Shown: piece by piece, positions 34,939 to 43,276 of the stretch
How positions within the stretch are numbered: position 1 is the first letter of the stretch
Layout of the letters: each line of letters opens with the position of its first letter
DNA from: Acetobacteraceae bacterium AT-5844
GTDB taxonomy: Bacteria > Pseudomonadota > Alphaproteobacteria > Acetobacterales > Acetobacteraceae
Length of the DNA stretch: 64,000 bases
Reading direction: 5' to 3'
Assembly (NCBI GenBank): GCA_000245075.1
Contig: JH599920.1
Span: forward strand, 1 to 64,000
Made by a program: the position numbers and the translations under genes
Notes under the pieces: generated by a model
Told to the model about the DNA's origin: nothing
Seen by the model: the letters and a program-made list of their open reading frames with translations, nothing else
The model's database searches: none

Positions 34939-36443
34939 CAGACGCCATTGGCCGCGAGCAGGGTGGGCACGCGCTCCGCATGGCCGACGAGGTCGGTCAG
35001 CGGAATGGCATAGTCTCCGGTGAAGCAGGCGTCGCAGTAAGTCGGCTTGGACGCATCGCGCTTGGCATGACCAAGGGCGCGGTAGAGGCCATCCAGCGAG
35101 ATGAAGGCGAGGCTGTCGGCGCCAATGATGCGGGCCATTTCCTCAACGTCATGGTTGGCGGCCAGCAGCTTGGCGCGCTCGGGCGTGTCGATGCCGTAGA
35201 AGCACGGATGCGTCGTGGGCGGGGAGGAGATGCGCATATGCACTTCCTTGGCGCCGGCCTGACGCACCATTTCCACGATCTTGCGGCTCGTGGTGCCACG
35301 CACGATGGAGTCGTCCACCAGCACCACGCGCTTGCCCTCGATCATGGGGCGGTTGGCGCTGTGCTTCAGCTTCACGCCCAGATTGCGGATCTGGTCCGTG
35401 GGCTCGATGAAGGTGCGGCCGACATAGTGATTGCGGATAATGCCCAGCTCGAAGGGAATGCCGCTCTCGGCCGCATAGCCCATGGCGGCGGGCACGCCCG
35501 AATCCGGCACCGGCACGATGACATCGGCCGCGACACCGCTCTCGCGCGCCAGTTCGGCACCGATGCGCTTGCGGGTCTCGTAGACGTTGGTGCCTTCGAC
35601 CACCGAGTCCGGGCGGGCGAAGTAGATGTATTCGAAGATGCAGAAGCGGCTCTGGGTCCGGCCGAAGGGGCGGATGCTGCGCAGGCCGTTATGGTCGATC
35701 ACCACCAGCTCGCCCGGCTCGATGTCGCGGACGAATTCGGCGCCCACGATGTCCAGCGCGCAGGTCTCGCTGGCCAGTACCCAGGAGCCGGCCTCGGCGG
35801 GGCCCAGGCGGCCCAGGACGAGCGGGCGGACGCCCAGCGGGTCCCGCGCGCCGATCATCGCGCCGTCATGCAGGGCGATCAGGGAGTAGGCGCCCTGGAC
35901 CTGCTTCAGCGCGTCGATCAGCCGGTCCACCACGTTGGAATAGAGGCTGATGGCGATGAGGTGGACGAAGACCTCGGAGTCGGTCGTGCTCTGAAAGAGG
36001 CAGCCACGGCGGACCAGGGCGCGCTTCAGGGCGTTGGCGTTGGTCAGGTTGCCGTTATGGGCGACAGCGAGGCCGCCGAATTCGAAATCGGCGTAGAGGG
36101 GCTGCACGTTGCGCAGCGCGGTCTCGCCGGTGGTGGCATAGCGGTTGTGGCCGACGGCGGTGCGGCCGGGCAGGCCCGCCATGACCTTGGCGCTGCTGAA
36201 GGTGTCGCCCACCAGGCCCTGGCCACGATGGGCGTTGAATTCGCCCTTCTCCGAAAGGGCGACGATGCCCGCCGCCTCCTGCCCACGATGCTGTAGGGCG
36301 TGCAGCCCCAGGGCGGTCAGCGCCGCGGCGTCAGCGGCGTTCCAGATGCCGACGACGCCGCATTCCTCTTTGAAATGGTCCTCGTCCCCGGTGTCGCGAT
36401 CCCAGGGGTTGGTCGAGAGCATGGATTGCATCGGCATCCTCAT
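34938..36443 (-). CDS. purF: Amidophosphoribosyltransferase
   Basis: A 501-residue PurF that makes 5-phosphoribosylamine from PRPP and glutamine, the first step of purine synthesis. The class II glutaminase nucleophile is Cys29 in EECGVVGIWNAADAAALTAL, so about 28 residues are probably a cleaved propeptide. The phosphoribosyltransferase loop is VVLVDDSIVRGTTSRKIVEM. The late CDACFTGDYAIPL may be part of an Fe-S ligand set. Several in-frame ATGs (36443, 36437, 36431, 36422) compete as start; the exact propeptide length is open. Feedback inhibition by AMP/GMP is known for the family. Confidence 0.97.
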   Translation of the reverse strand: MRMPMQSMLSTNPWDRDTGDEDHFKEECGVVGIWNAADAAALTALGLHALQHRGQEAAGIVALSEKGEFNAHRGQGLVGDTFSSAKVMAGLPGRTAVGHNRYATTGETALRNVQPLYADFEFGGLAVAHNGNLTNANALKRALVRRGCLFQSTTDSEVFVHLIAISLYSNVVDRLIDALKQVQGAYSLIALHDGAMIGARDPLGVRPLVLGRLGPAEAGSWVLASETCALDIVGAEFVRDIEPGELVVIDHNGLRSIRPFGRTQSRFCIFEYIYFARPDSVVEGTNVYETRKRIGAELARESGVAADVIVPVPDSGVPAAMGYAAESGIPFELGIIRNHYVGRTFIEPTDQIRNLGVKLKHSANRPMIEGKRVVLVDDSIVRGTTSRKIVEMVRQAGAKEVHMRISSPPTTHPCFYGIDTPERAKLLAANHDVEEMARIIGADSLAFISLDGLYRALGHAKRDASKPTYCDACFTGDYAIPLTDLVGHAERVPTLLAANGV

Positions 36444-36489
36444 GTCCGGACGGGGCCGGAACGCTCAAATCCGGCAGATGGCCGGGTCT

Positions 36490-37050
36490 TCAGCTGCGGT
36501 CCCGGGCGGGGGGCCTCAGCAACTCGTCCATGCTCGGCATGCTGCGTTGCGGCAGCTCCGGCAGGCGGGGGCGATACTCTGGCGGCAACTGTAACACAAG
36601 CGTCTCGGCCGCATCCGCAACGATGGGCAGCGAACGGGCATCCTGCACCGCCGCCGGCCAACGGTCGGTGGAAGGCAGGAAGAGCCCGCCCACGATATAG
36701 GCGAGCACAATCAGGAAAGCACCTCTCGCGAGGCCAAAGACGATGCCCAGTGCGCGATCCACCCCCCCAAGGACGGAATGGCGGACAGCCCCCGCGAGCC
36801 AGGCGATCAGCAGCTTGAGGATAAGCAGCGTGATCAGGAAGCCGATGCCGAGGGCAACGATCTCCGCCATCCAGTTCTCGGGCAGGTATTGCAGCACCAG
36901 CGGCTTGAGCGCGGGCTGAAACCAGAAGGCCACGATGATCGCGCCGGCCCAGGCGCCGATTCCCAGCACCTCACGCACGAAACCGCGGAAATAGGCGATG
37001 ATCGCGGAGAGCGCGAGTACCGCCAGGACGACGCCATCGACCCAGGTCAT
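36490..37050 (-). CDS. cvpA: CvpA family membrane protein
   Basis: A 186-residue CvpA/colicin V production-type protein with four hydrophobic segments, the first WVDGVVLAVLALSAIIAYFR. The loops GFVREVLGIGAWAGAIIVAF and GGVDRALGIVFGLARGAFLI are family-typical. It lies between radA and purF, its usual place next to purF, from which the old name comes. Its real role is unclear, with links to envelope stress elsewhere. The start ATG at 37050 is where similarity begins. Confidence 0.9.
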   Translation of the reverse strand: MTWVDGVVLAVLALSAIIAYFRGFVREVLGIGAWAGAIIVAFWFQPALKPLVLQYLPENWMAEIVALGIGFLITLLILKLLIAWLAGAVRHSVLGGVDRALGIVFGLARGAFLIVLAYIVGGLFLPSTDRWPAAVQDARSLPIVADAAETLVLQLPPEYRPRLPELPQRSMPSMDELLRPPARDRS

Positions 37051-37084
37051 TGGGCGCAGCCTATACCGGGCTCTTTTCCTGGTG

Positions 37085-38515
37085 TCAGCCCTCGGTTTCG
37101 GCCCGGGCGGGCTTCTTGGCGGCCTTGGGCTTCGCCGCGGCAGCAAGTGGGGCAACCAGATCGGCCAGATGGCCGATTTCGGAAAGACGCAGACCCTCCG
37201 GCGCCGAGGGCGCGCGGCCGCCGCGTGCCACACGCCGGGGCAGGGTGGCGGCGGAGAAACCGAGCTTGGCGGCTTCCCGCAGGCGGGTGTCCGTCTGCGA
37301 GACCTGGCGTACCTCGCCGGAAAGACCGACCTCGCCGAAGAAGACCATATCCGGCGGCGTCGGGCGGTCCGTGGCGGCGGAGATGAGCGCGGCGGCGACG
37401 GCCAGATCGGCGGCAGGTTCCCCGATTCGCAGGCCGCCAGCCACGTTGAGATAGACATCGTTCTGGCCGAGCCCGACGCGGGCACGCGATTCGAGCACCG
37501 CCATCAGCATGGCCAGCCGCCCCGAATCCCACCCCACCACCTGCCGGCGGGGAGAGCCGCCATTGGCGGAGGGGGAGAGCAGCACCTGGATTTCCACCAG
37601 CACGGGGCGGGAGCCCTCCATACCGGCGAAGACGGCGCTGCCGGAGACATTGCCGCGCCGCTCGGCCAGGAAGAGGGCGGAAGGGTTGGAGACTTCGACC
37701 AGCCCACGATCCGTCATCTCGAAGACGCCGATTTCATCCGTGGCGCCAAAGCGGTTCTTCACGGCCCGCAGGATGCGGAACTGGTGGCCGCGCTCGCCTT
37801 CGAAATAGAGCGTGGCGTCCACCATGTGCTCCAGCACGCGGGGGCCGGCGAGGGTGCCTTCCTTGGTGACGTGACCGACCAGGACCAGGGCGAAGCCACG
37901 GGATTTGGCCAGCCGGCCCAGCTCCGCCGCGCAGGCGCGCACCTGGGAGACAGTGCCGGGCGCCGAATCGAGATTGTCCAGCCACACGGTCTGGATGGAA
38001 TCCATGATGACCAGCGTGGCGTCCCGCTCATCCTCCAGGCTGGCCGCGATGTCCCGCAGGCTGGTGGCGGCGGCGAGGCCGAGGGGGCTGTCCGCCAGCC
38101 CCAGCCGCTGGGCGCGCATCCGCACCTGGTCGATGGCTTCCTCGCCCGAGATGTAGAGGGTGCGCTTGCCGGCGGAAGCCACCTTGGCTGCCGCTTGCAA
38201 CAGGATGGTGGATTTGCCGATGCCGGGGTCGCCACCCACCAGCACGATGGAGCCGGGGACGAAGCCGCCGCCCAGAACCTGGTCCAACTCCGCCATGCCG
38301 GTGCGCGTGCGCGGCGGTGGCTCGGCGCGGCCCTTGAGGCTGACGAATTCGATCTTGCGGCCGCCCGCGCTCTTACCGGCGGGGCCGGGGGCGCGGATTT
38401 CGGGCGCCTCTTCGGTGATGGTGTTCCACTCGCCGCAGGTGTCGCAGCGGCCCTGCCATTTGGGGGTGATGGCGCCGCAATTCTGGCAGACGAAGCGGGT
38501 GGTGGATTTGGCCAT
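37085..38515 (-). CDS. radA: DNA repair protein RadA
   Basis: A 476-residue RadA (Sms) with an N-terminal C4 zinc finger (FVCQNCGAITPKWQGRCDTC at residues about 7-26), a RecA-like ATPase with Walker A GGDPGIGKSTILLQAA, the RadA-specific KNRFG motif (AVKNRFGATDEIGVF) and a C-terminal Lon-like domain (NVAGGLRIGEPAADLAVAAA). It promotes branch migration in recombination and repair. I chose the ATG at 38515, at the zinc finger; the longer frame is unsupported. Confidence 0.96.
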   Translation of the reverse strand: MAKSTTRFVCQNCGAITPKWQGRCDTCGEWNTITEEAPEIRAPGPAGKSAGGRKIEFVSLKGRAEPPPRTRTGMAELDQVLGGGFVPGSIVLVGGDPGIGKSTILLQAAAKVASAGKRTLYISGEEAIDQVRMRAQRLGLADSPLGLAAATSLRDIAASLEDERDATLVIMDSIQTVWLDNLDSAPGTVSQVRACAAELGRLAKSRGFALVLVGHVTKEGTLAGPRVLEHMVDATLYFEGERGHQFRILRAVKNRFGATDEIGVFEMTDRGLVEVSNPSALFLAERRGNVSGSAVFAGMEGSRPVLVEIQVLLSPSANGGSPRRQVVGWDSGRLAMLMAVLESRARVGLGQNDVYLNVAGGLRIGEPAADLAVAAALISAATDRPTPPDMVFFGEVGLSGEVRQVSQTDTRLREAAKLGFSAATLPRRVARGGRAPSAPEGLRLSEIGHLADLVAPLAAAAKPKAAKKPARAETEG

Positions 38516-38665
38516 GGCCAACTCTATAGAACAAAAGGCGCACAGACGGTAGCGGGCAAGGCGGGTTGACACAGGCCACGCTGATGGGCGACACGCCACG
38601 CCAGAACGCCGGGGCTGTCACCCTGGCGCGTAAGCGTTCACGTCAATCAACGCATGCTGAATGGT

Positions 38666-38684
38666 GCCCTGTCAGGGCGCCCTG
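38666..38684. promoter_or_regulatory. Overlapping palindromes upstream of the MFS gene
   Basis: A perfect 12-base palindrome CAGGGCGCCCTG (38673-38684) overlaps a second hairpin GCCCTG-T-CAGGGC (38666-38678), 20 bases before the MFS start. On each side lie partly matching inverted arms (GTCAATCA near 38642 and TGGTTGAC near 38692). The layout suggests a dimeric repressor operator for the MFS gene; the regulator is unknown. Confidence 0.4.
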
Positions 38685-38703
38685 GATTGATGTGGTTGAC
38701 GCT

Positions 38704-39876
38704 ATGACACTCCCCCAAACCACCCGCGCTGCGCTCTCGCCGCTGGTGGGTATCGTTTTCCTTGGATTTCTCTCGGTGGGGCTGCCCCTGGCGGCGCTGG
38801 CGCTGCAGTTGCACGACGAGATGGGCTTCGACCCATTCTGGGTTGGCATTGTCATCGGCGCCCAATCGGTGGTGACGGTGCTGACGCGCCACCTTGCCGG
38901 CACGGTTTGCGACCGGCGCGGGCCGAAGCGCTCCGTGCTGACCGGCCTGCCGCTGGCAGCGCTGGCCGGCGTGCTGATGCTGCTGGCCACCACCAGCCTG
39001 CCTGCCGGGCATGGGCTGATTCTGCCTGCGATGCTGGTAGCCCGGGCCTTTCTGGGGGCGGGGGAGAGCTTCTTCCTGACCGGCACGATGAGCTGGGGTA
39101 TCGGGCGCCTGGGCCCGGCACGCACAGGCAAGGTCATGGCCTGGCAGGGCATCGCCATGTACGCGGCGCTCGGCATCGGCGCACCGCTTGGACTGTGGCT
39201 GATGCGGCATGCCGGGTTTGGCGCGGTGGTCGGCCTTGCCGCCATCTGCCCTGTCCTGGCCTGCGGTATCGCCCTGGCGCTGCGGGGGACCCCGGCGACG
39301 GGCGGGCAGCGCGTGCCGTTCTATCGCGTCATCGGGCTGATCTGGCGGCCGGGCACGGTGCTGGCGCTTTCCAGCCTCTCCTTCACGGCCCTGACTGCTT
39401 TCCTGGCGCTGCACTACCAGGTGCGGGGCTGGGCCGGGGCAGGGACGGCGATGATGGTCTTCGTCGCCGGTTATGTGCTGGTGCGGCTGTTCTTCGCCCA
39501 CTGGCCGGACACCAAGGGCGGCGCCAAGGTGGCGATGGCCTCTCTGGCGGTGCAGCTGGCCGGCCAGCTTCTGCTGTGGCTGGCGCCGGGGCCCGCCGTG
39601 GCGCTGGTGGGGGCGCTGCTGAGCGGGCTGGGCTTCTCGCTGATTTTCCCGGCCATGGGGGTGGAAGCCACGCGGCGCGTGCCACCCAGCCAGCGCGGGC
39701 AGGCCGTGGGCAACTTCGTGGCCTTCTTCGACATCGCGTTGGGATTGGGTGGGCCGCTGCTGGGTCTGGTGGTGGCGATGGGTGGCTCGGGCGCGCCCTT
39801 TCTGGCCGGCGCCCTCGCCATCCTGCTCTCCATGCTGATGGTGCGGCGGCTGCCGCCCGCGCTGCCACAGCGCTGA
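38704..39876 (+). CDS. MFS transporter (YhhS/YfcJ type)
   Basis: A 390-residue major facilitator with about 12 hydrophobic segments. LSVGLPLAALALQLHDEMGF and VGIVIGAQSVVTVLTRHLAG, then DRRGPKRSVLTG (loop 2-3 motif), resemble the YhhS/YfcJ branch, linked to sugar or drug efflux. Substrate unknown. It is the only rightward gene within a long leftward cluster and is divergent from radA. I chose the ATG at 38704; the longer frame from 38566 adds a hydrophilic stretch across the palindromic control region. Confidence 0.85.
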   Translation: MTLPQTTRAALSPLVGIVFLGFLSVGLPLAALALQLHDEMGFDPFWVGIVIGAQSVVTVLTRHLAGTVCDRRGPKRSVLTGLPLAALAGVLMLLATTSLPAGHGLILPAMLVARAFLGAGESFFLTGTMSWGIGRLGPARTGKVMAWQGIAMYAALGIGAPLGLWLMRHAGFGAVVGLAAICPVLACGIALALRGTPATGGQRVPFYRVIGLIWRPGTVLALSSLSFTALTAFLALHYQVRGWAGAGTAMMVFVAGYVLVRLFFAHWPDTKGGAKVAMASLAVQLAGQLLLWLAPGPAVALVGALLSGLGFSLIFPAMGVEATRRVPPSQRGQAVGNFVAFFDIALGLGGPLLGLVVAMGGSGAPFLAGALAILLSMLMVRRLPPALPQR

Positions 39877-39880
39877 AGGT

Positions 39881-40573
39881 TCAGCTGTTCAGCAAGGCGT
39901 CGATCTCCGCCTGGGACATCGCTGGGGCGGGCTCCGGCGTGCCGAAGCCATCCAGCAGCGCATCGATCGCATCCTGGGAAAGGTCGGAGGATTGCGGGGC
40001 GGTGGCGATGGTCCGCATGGCGGTCCGGACCTCCACCTGAGGCGCCGAGGGGGGCATGGTGCTTCCGGGCACGATCTGGGCCAGCATATCCTCCACCTGT
40101 TGCAGGTGCTGGATGGCGCGGCGGATGCGCTGGCCGGTGATGTCCTGGAAGCTGCAGGCCTCGAAGATCGAGTTCACCCGGGCAGACAGGGCCTGGATGG
40201 AGGCGGCGTCCTTCTCGCCGCTGATGATCCAGGACTGGATGGCCTCCGTCGCTTCCATGATGGTGTTGGCGGCGGCCTCCGTGGCATGCACCACCGCTTC
40301 CAGTTCCAGCCCGCTGTTGCGGCTGCTGGCCATGGGGATGGCGACGAGCTGGGCGATCTGTTCATGCACCTGGGAGAGCTGGCGGGAGAGATTCTCCTCC
40401 GCCATGTCCGCCATATCCGAAGTGGCGCTGACCTCGGCGCTCAACTCGGCGATGCGGCGGTCCACGAAGCTGCGCATCTCCTGGAACATGGGCGCCATTT
40501 CGGCGGCCAGCGCGGCCCGGAGCCCGGGGACGGGCTCGGGGCTGGCCGGATCGTTAAGGTGCTGGGCGGTCAT
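39881..40573 (-). CDS. CheZ-like protein phosphatase with two CheY-binding-like tails
   Basis: A 230-residue helical protein. The block ACSFQDITGQRIRRAIQHLQ near residue 145 matches the CheZ active site (E. coli AQDFQDLTGQ), where Asp and Gln act in CheY-P dephosphorylation. Upstream is a long helical hairpin (VDRRIAELSAEVSATSDMAD onward). The C-terminus holds two short motifs: SQDAIDALLDGFG near residue 202, like the CheZ tail that binds CheY, and SQAEIDALLNS at the very end, like the FliM N-terminal CheY-binding peptide. No other chemotaxis or flagellar genes are in the window. The ATG at 40573 is chosen. It lies 61 bases after mlaF. Confidence 0.82.
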   Translation of the reverse strand: MTAQHLNDPASPEPVPGLRAALAAEMAPMFQEMRSFVDRRIAELSAEVSATSDMADMAEENLSRQLSQVHEQIAQLVAIPMASSRNSGLELEAVVHATEAAANTIMEATEAIQSWIISGEKDAASIQALSARVNSIFEACSFQDITGQRIRRAIQHLQQVEDMLAQIVPGSTMPPSAPQVEVRTAMRTIATAPQSSDLSQDAIDALLDGFGTPEPAPAMSQAEIDALLNS

Positions 40574-40634
40574 CGGCGGTTTCCGGCGTGCTGCGGGGGA
40601 ACGCCAATCTAGGCCGATGGAAGTGAACGGCCGC

Positions 40635-41411
40635 TTACTTGCGGAGCTCCATGGTGATCGGCCCCTCGCGGACGCCGCGCGCGAACTGGTCCACCATGGC
40701 ATTGCCGGTCTCGCCCAGCGTGGCGGCGGGACCTGTCCAGACGATGCGGCCCTTGTGGATCATGGCCGCCGTATCGCCGATGCGGCGCGCGCTGGCCATG
40801 TCGTGAGTGATGGAGACGGCGGTGGCGCCGAGCCTCTTCACGCAATCGACGATGAGGCCGTCGATCACCGCGCCCATGATGGGGTCGAGGCCGGTGGTCG
40901 GCTCGTCGAAGAAGATGATGTCCGGCTGCGTCGCGATGGCGCGGGCGAGGCCCACGCGCTTCTGCATGCCGCCGGAGAGTTCAGAGGGGGAGAGGTCTCC
41001 CACGCTGCCGTCCAGCCCGACCTGCGCCAGGATCTCCGCGGCCTTGTCACGCGCCTTGGAGCGGGCAATGCGCTTCTGGGCCAGCAGCTTGAAGCAGACA
41101 TTCTCCCAGACCGGCAGGCTGTCGAACAGCGCGGCGTTCTGGAAGAGCATGCCGATGCGGTCGTTCAGCTCCTCCCGCTGCCGGCGGTTCATGGACAGCA
41201 CGTTCCGGCCATCGACCTCGATGACGCCCGAATCGGGCGGGATGAGGCCGAGGATGGATTTGATGGTGACGGATTTGCCCGAGCCGGAGCCGCCAAGAAT
41301 GACCATGCCGTGGCCGGCCTGGACATCGAGGTCTACGCCATCCAGCACCTTCTTGGGGCCGAAGGATTTCTTGACGCCGCGCAGGCGGATCTTGGGGGTC
41401 GTGCCGCTCAT
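40635..41411 (-). CDS. mlaF: MlaF-like phospholipid ABC transporter ATPase
   Basis: A 258-residue ABC ATPase. Walker A is GGSGSGKSVTIKSILGL (near residue 40), signature LSGGMQKRVGLARAIA, Walker B IIFFDEPTTGLDP, and the switch His in SITHDMA. MQKRVGLARA and FFDEPTTGLDPIMGA mark the Mla/Ttg2A branch. With MlaE it should drive phospholipid movement that keeps outer-membrane asymmetry. The start overlaps the mlaE stop by four bases. mlaD is missing from its usual downstream place. Confidence 0.93.
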   Translation of the reverse strand: MSGTTPKIRLRGVKKSFGPKKVLDGVDLDVQAGHGMVILGGSGSGKSVTIKSILGLIPPDSGVIEVDGRNVLSMNRRQREELNDRIGMLFQNAALFDSLPVWENVCFKLLAQKRIARSKARDKAAEILAQVGLDGSVGDLSPSELSGGMQKRVGLARAIATQPDIIFFDEPTTGLDPIMGAVIDGLIVDCVKRLGATAVSITHDMASARRIGDTAAMIHKGRIVWTGPAATLGETGNAMVDQFARGVREGPITMELRK

Positions 41412-42193
41412 CGGGCGAAGAACATCTCGGTCAGGACGTAGTCGAGCGCCAGGATCAGGATGGAGGAGGACACCACCGCCGAGGTGGTGGCCGAGCCCAC
41501 GCCCTGCGCGCCGCCACGGCTGTGATAGCCGTGATAGCTGCCCATCAGCGCGACGATGAAGCCGAACACCGCCGCCTTCACCAGGCCGGACACGACGTCC
41601 AGGGTCTGCATGAAGGTCAGGGTGGAATGCAGGTAGCTGGCGGAGGCGAAGCCCAGCTTGGTGGTGCCGATCAGCCAGCCGCCCATCACGCCCAGGATAT
41701 CCGCGATGACGACCAGCAGTGGCATGGCGAGGGTGCCCGCCAGCAGGCGCGGCGCCACCAGGTACTTCATCGGGTTGGTGGAGAGGGTGGTCAGCGCGTC
41801 GATCTGGTCCGTGACGCGCATGGTGCCGATTTCGGCGGCGAAAGCGGCGCCGATGCGGCCGGCGACCATGAGGCCGGCGAGGACGGGGCCCAGCTCACGG
41901 GTGATGGAGAGCACCACCACATTGGCGACCGCGCTCTCCGCGCCGAAGCGGGAGAAGCCGGAATAGGATTGCAGCGCGAGCACCATGCCGGTGAACACCG
42001 CCGTCAGCGAGACGACCGGCAGGGAGAAATACGCGATCTCCATGAAGGCCCGGCCGATCAGGCGCGGATAAAAGGGCGGCCGCACCAGATGCGACACGCC
42101 TTCCAGCGCGAAGACGGCGATGGAGCCAGCGCCCCGGCAGAGGCCGAGCACTGCGCGCCCGAGGGCGGCCAGGACGTTCAGGAGATACTGCAA
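41408..42193 (-). CDS. mlaE: MlaE family phospholipid ABC transporter permease
   Basis: A 261-residue MlaE permease with about five to six membrane segments. SLTAVFTGMVLALQSYSGFS, RELGPVLAGLMVAGRIGAAF and AAEIGTMRVTDQIDALTTLS are the family core. The start is a TTG at 42193, 12 bases after the alr stop; an alternative start could exist because the ribosome-binding site is weak. Partner of mlaF. The MCE protein MlaD and the periplasmic MlaC are not in the window. Confidence 0.93.
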   Translation of the reverse strand: MQYLLNVLAALGRAVLGLCRGAGSIAVFALEGVSHLVRPPFYPRLIGRAFMEIAYFSLPVVSLTAVFTGMVLALQSYSGFSRFGAESAVANVVVLSITRELGPVLAGLMVAGRIGAAFAAEIGTMRVTDQIDALTTLSTNPMKYLVAPRLLAGTLAMPLLVVIADILGVMGGWLIGTTKLGFASASYLHSTLTFMQTLDVVSGLVKAAVFGFIVALMGSYHGYHSRGGAQGVGSATTSAVVSSSILILALDYVLTEMFFAR

Positions 42194-42205
42194 ATCAGGA
42201 AGCCT

Positions 42206-43276
42206 TCATGCCGCGCCGATGTACCGGCGGCGGTAGCGTGAGCCGAGGCTCGTGAGCACCTCGTAACCGATGGTGCCGGCCAGGGCTGCCACCGCGTCCG
42301 GTGTTTGCTGCGGGCCGATCAGTTCCACCCGGTCGCCGATCTGAACATTCGGGATGTCGGTCACGTCGAGGGTGATGAGATCCATGGAAACCCGGCCTGC
42401 CAGCGGCGCAAGGCTGCCAGCGATAATGCCGACGCCCCGGCTGGACAGGGACCGAAGGTACCCATCGGCATAGCCCGCGGCAATGGTCGCGATCTGGCTG
42501 TCACGTTTCGCAATCCAGGTGGCGCCGTAGCCGACCGGGGTTCCGGCGGGCACGGAGCGGGTCTGGATGACGGGAACGGTGAGGCGCATCACCTGCCGCA
42601 TCGGGTTGGGCAGCCACGGCGTCGGGTTGATGCCATAGACGGCGCAGCCGGGACGGCCGAGATCCGAGGTCAGGCCGTGGAAGATGCCGGCGGAATTGGC
42701 AAGGCTGCGCGGCGTGTCAGGGAAGGCATCGGCTGCTTCGGCGAAGCGGCGGGCCTGAAGGGCGGTGAGCGGGTTGTCCTGCTCATCCGCGCAGGCCAGG
42801 TGGGTCATGACATAGCGGAGCCCGGCACTGTCCAGCACGCCGGGCGGCAGGGCGGCGCGCTCGGCCGGCGAGAGGCCAAGGCGCTCCATGCCGGTATCCA
42901 GATGCAGGATGACGCCGGCGTTCTGGCGTGGCGCGGCGGCCCAGGCGGCGACATCCTGTGGCGTGTTCAGCACGGGGGTGAGCCCCGCGCCCTCATCGGC
43001 GCCCGGGGGGAAGCCGCCGAGCACGGCGATCATCGGGCCGGGGCCAATGGCGCGGCGCAGCGCCAACCCTTCCGAGAACTGGGCCACGAAGAAATGACGG
43101 CAGCCGGCACCCGCCAGGGCCAGCGCCACTGGCGCGGCGCCGAGGCCGTAGCCATCGGCCTTCACCACGCCGGCGATATCGGCGCCATGGCGGTTCCGGA
43201 CGGTGTGCCAGTTGGCGACGATGGCGCCGAGATCGATCTCCAGCTCGCCGGAGAGCGCGTCCTCAATAGTCGTCAT
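42206..43276 (-). CDS. alr: Alanine racemase
   Basis: A 356-residue PLP-dependent alanine racemase supplying D-Ala for peptidoglycan. The PLP Lys is in GVVKADGYGLGA near residue 40; ILHLDTGMERLGL, LACADEQDN and SLANSAGIF follow; the C-terminal domain has TPVGYGATWIAKRDSQIATI with the catalytic Tyr and AGRVSMDLITLDVTD. I chose the ATG at 43276, overlapping the dnaB stop by 14 bases; an ATG nine bases earlier is equally possible. Confidence 0.95.
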   Translation of the reverse strand: MTTIEDALSGELEIDLGAIVANWHTVRNRHGADIAGVVKADGYGLGAAPVALALAGAGCRHFFVAQFSEGLALRRAIGPGPMIAVLGGFPPGADEGAGLTPVLNTPQDVAAWAAAPRQNAGVILHLDTGMERLGLSPAERAALPPGVLDSAGLRYVMTHLACADEQDNPLTALQARRFAEAADAFPDTPRSLANSAGIFHGLTSDLGRPGCAVYGINPTPWLPNPMRQVMRLTVPVIQTRSVPAGTPVGYGATWIAKRDSQIATIAAGYADGYLRSLSSRGVGIIAGSLAPLAGRVSMDLITLDVTDIPNVQIGDRVELIGPQQTPDAVAALAGTIGYEVLTSLGSRYRRRYIGAA

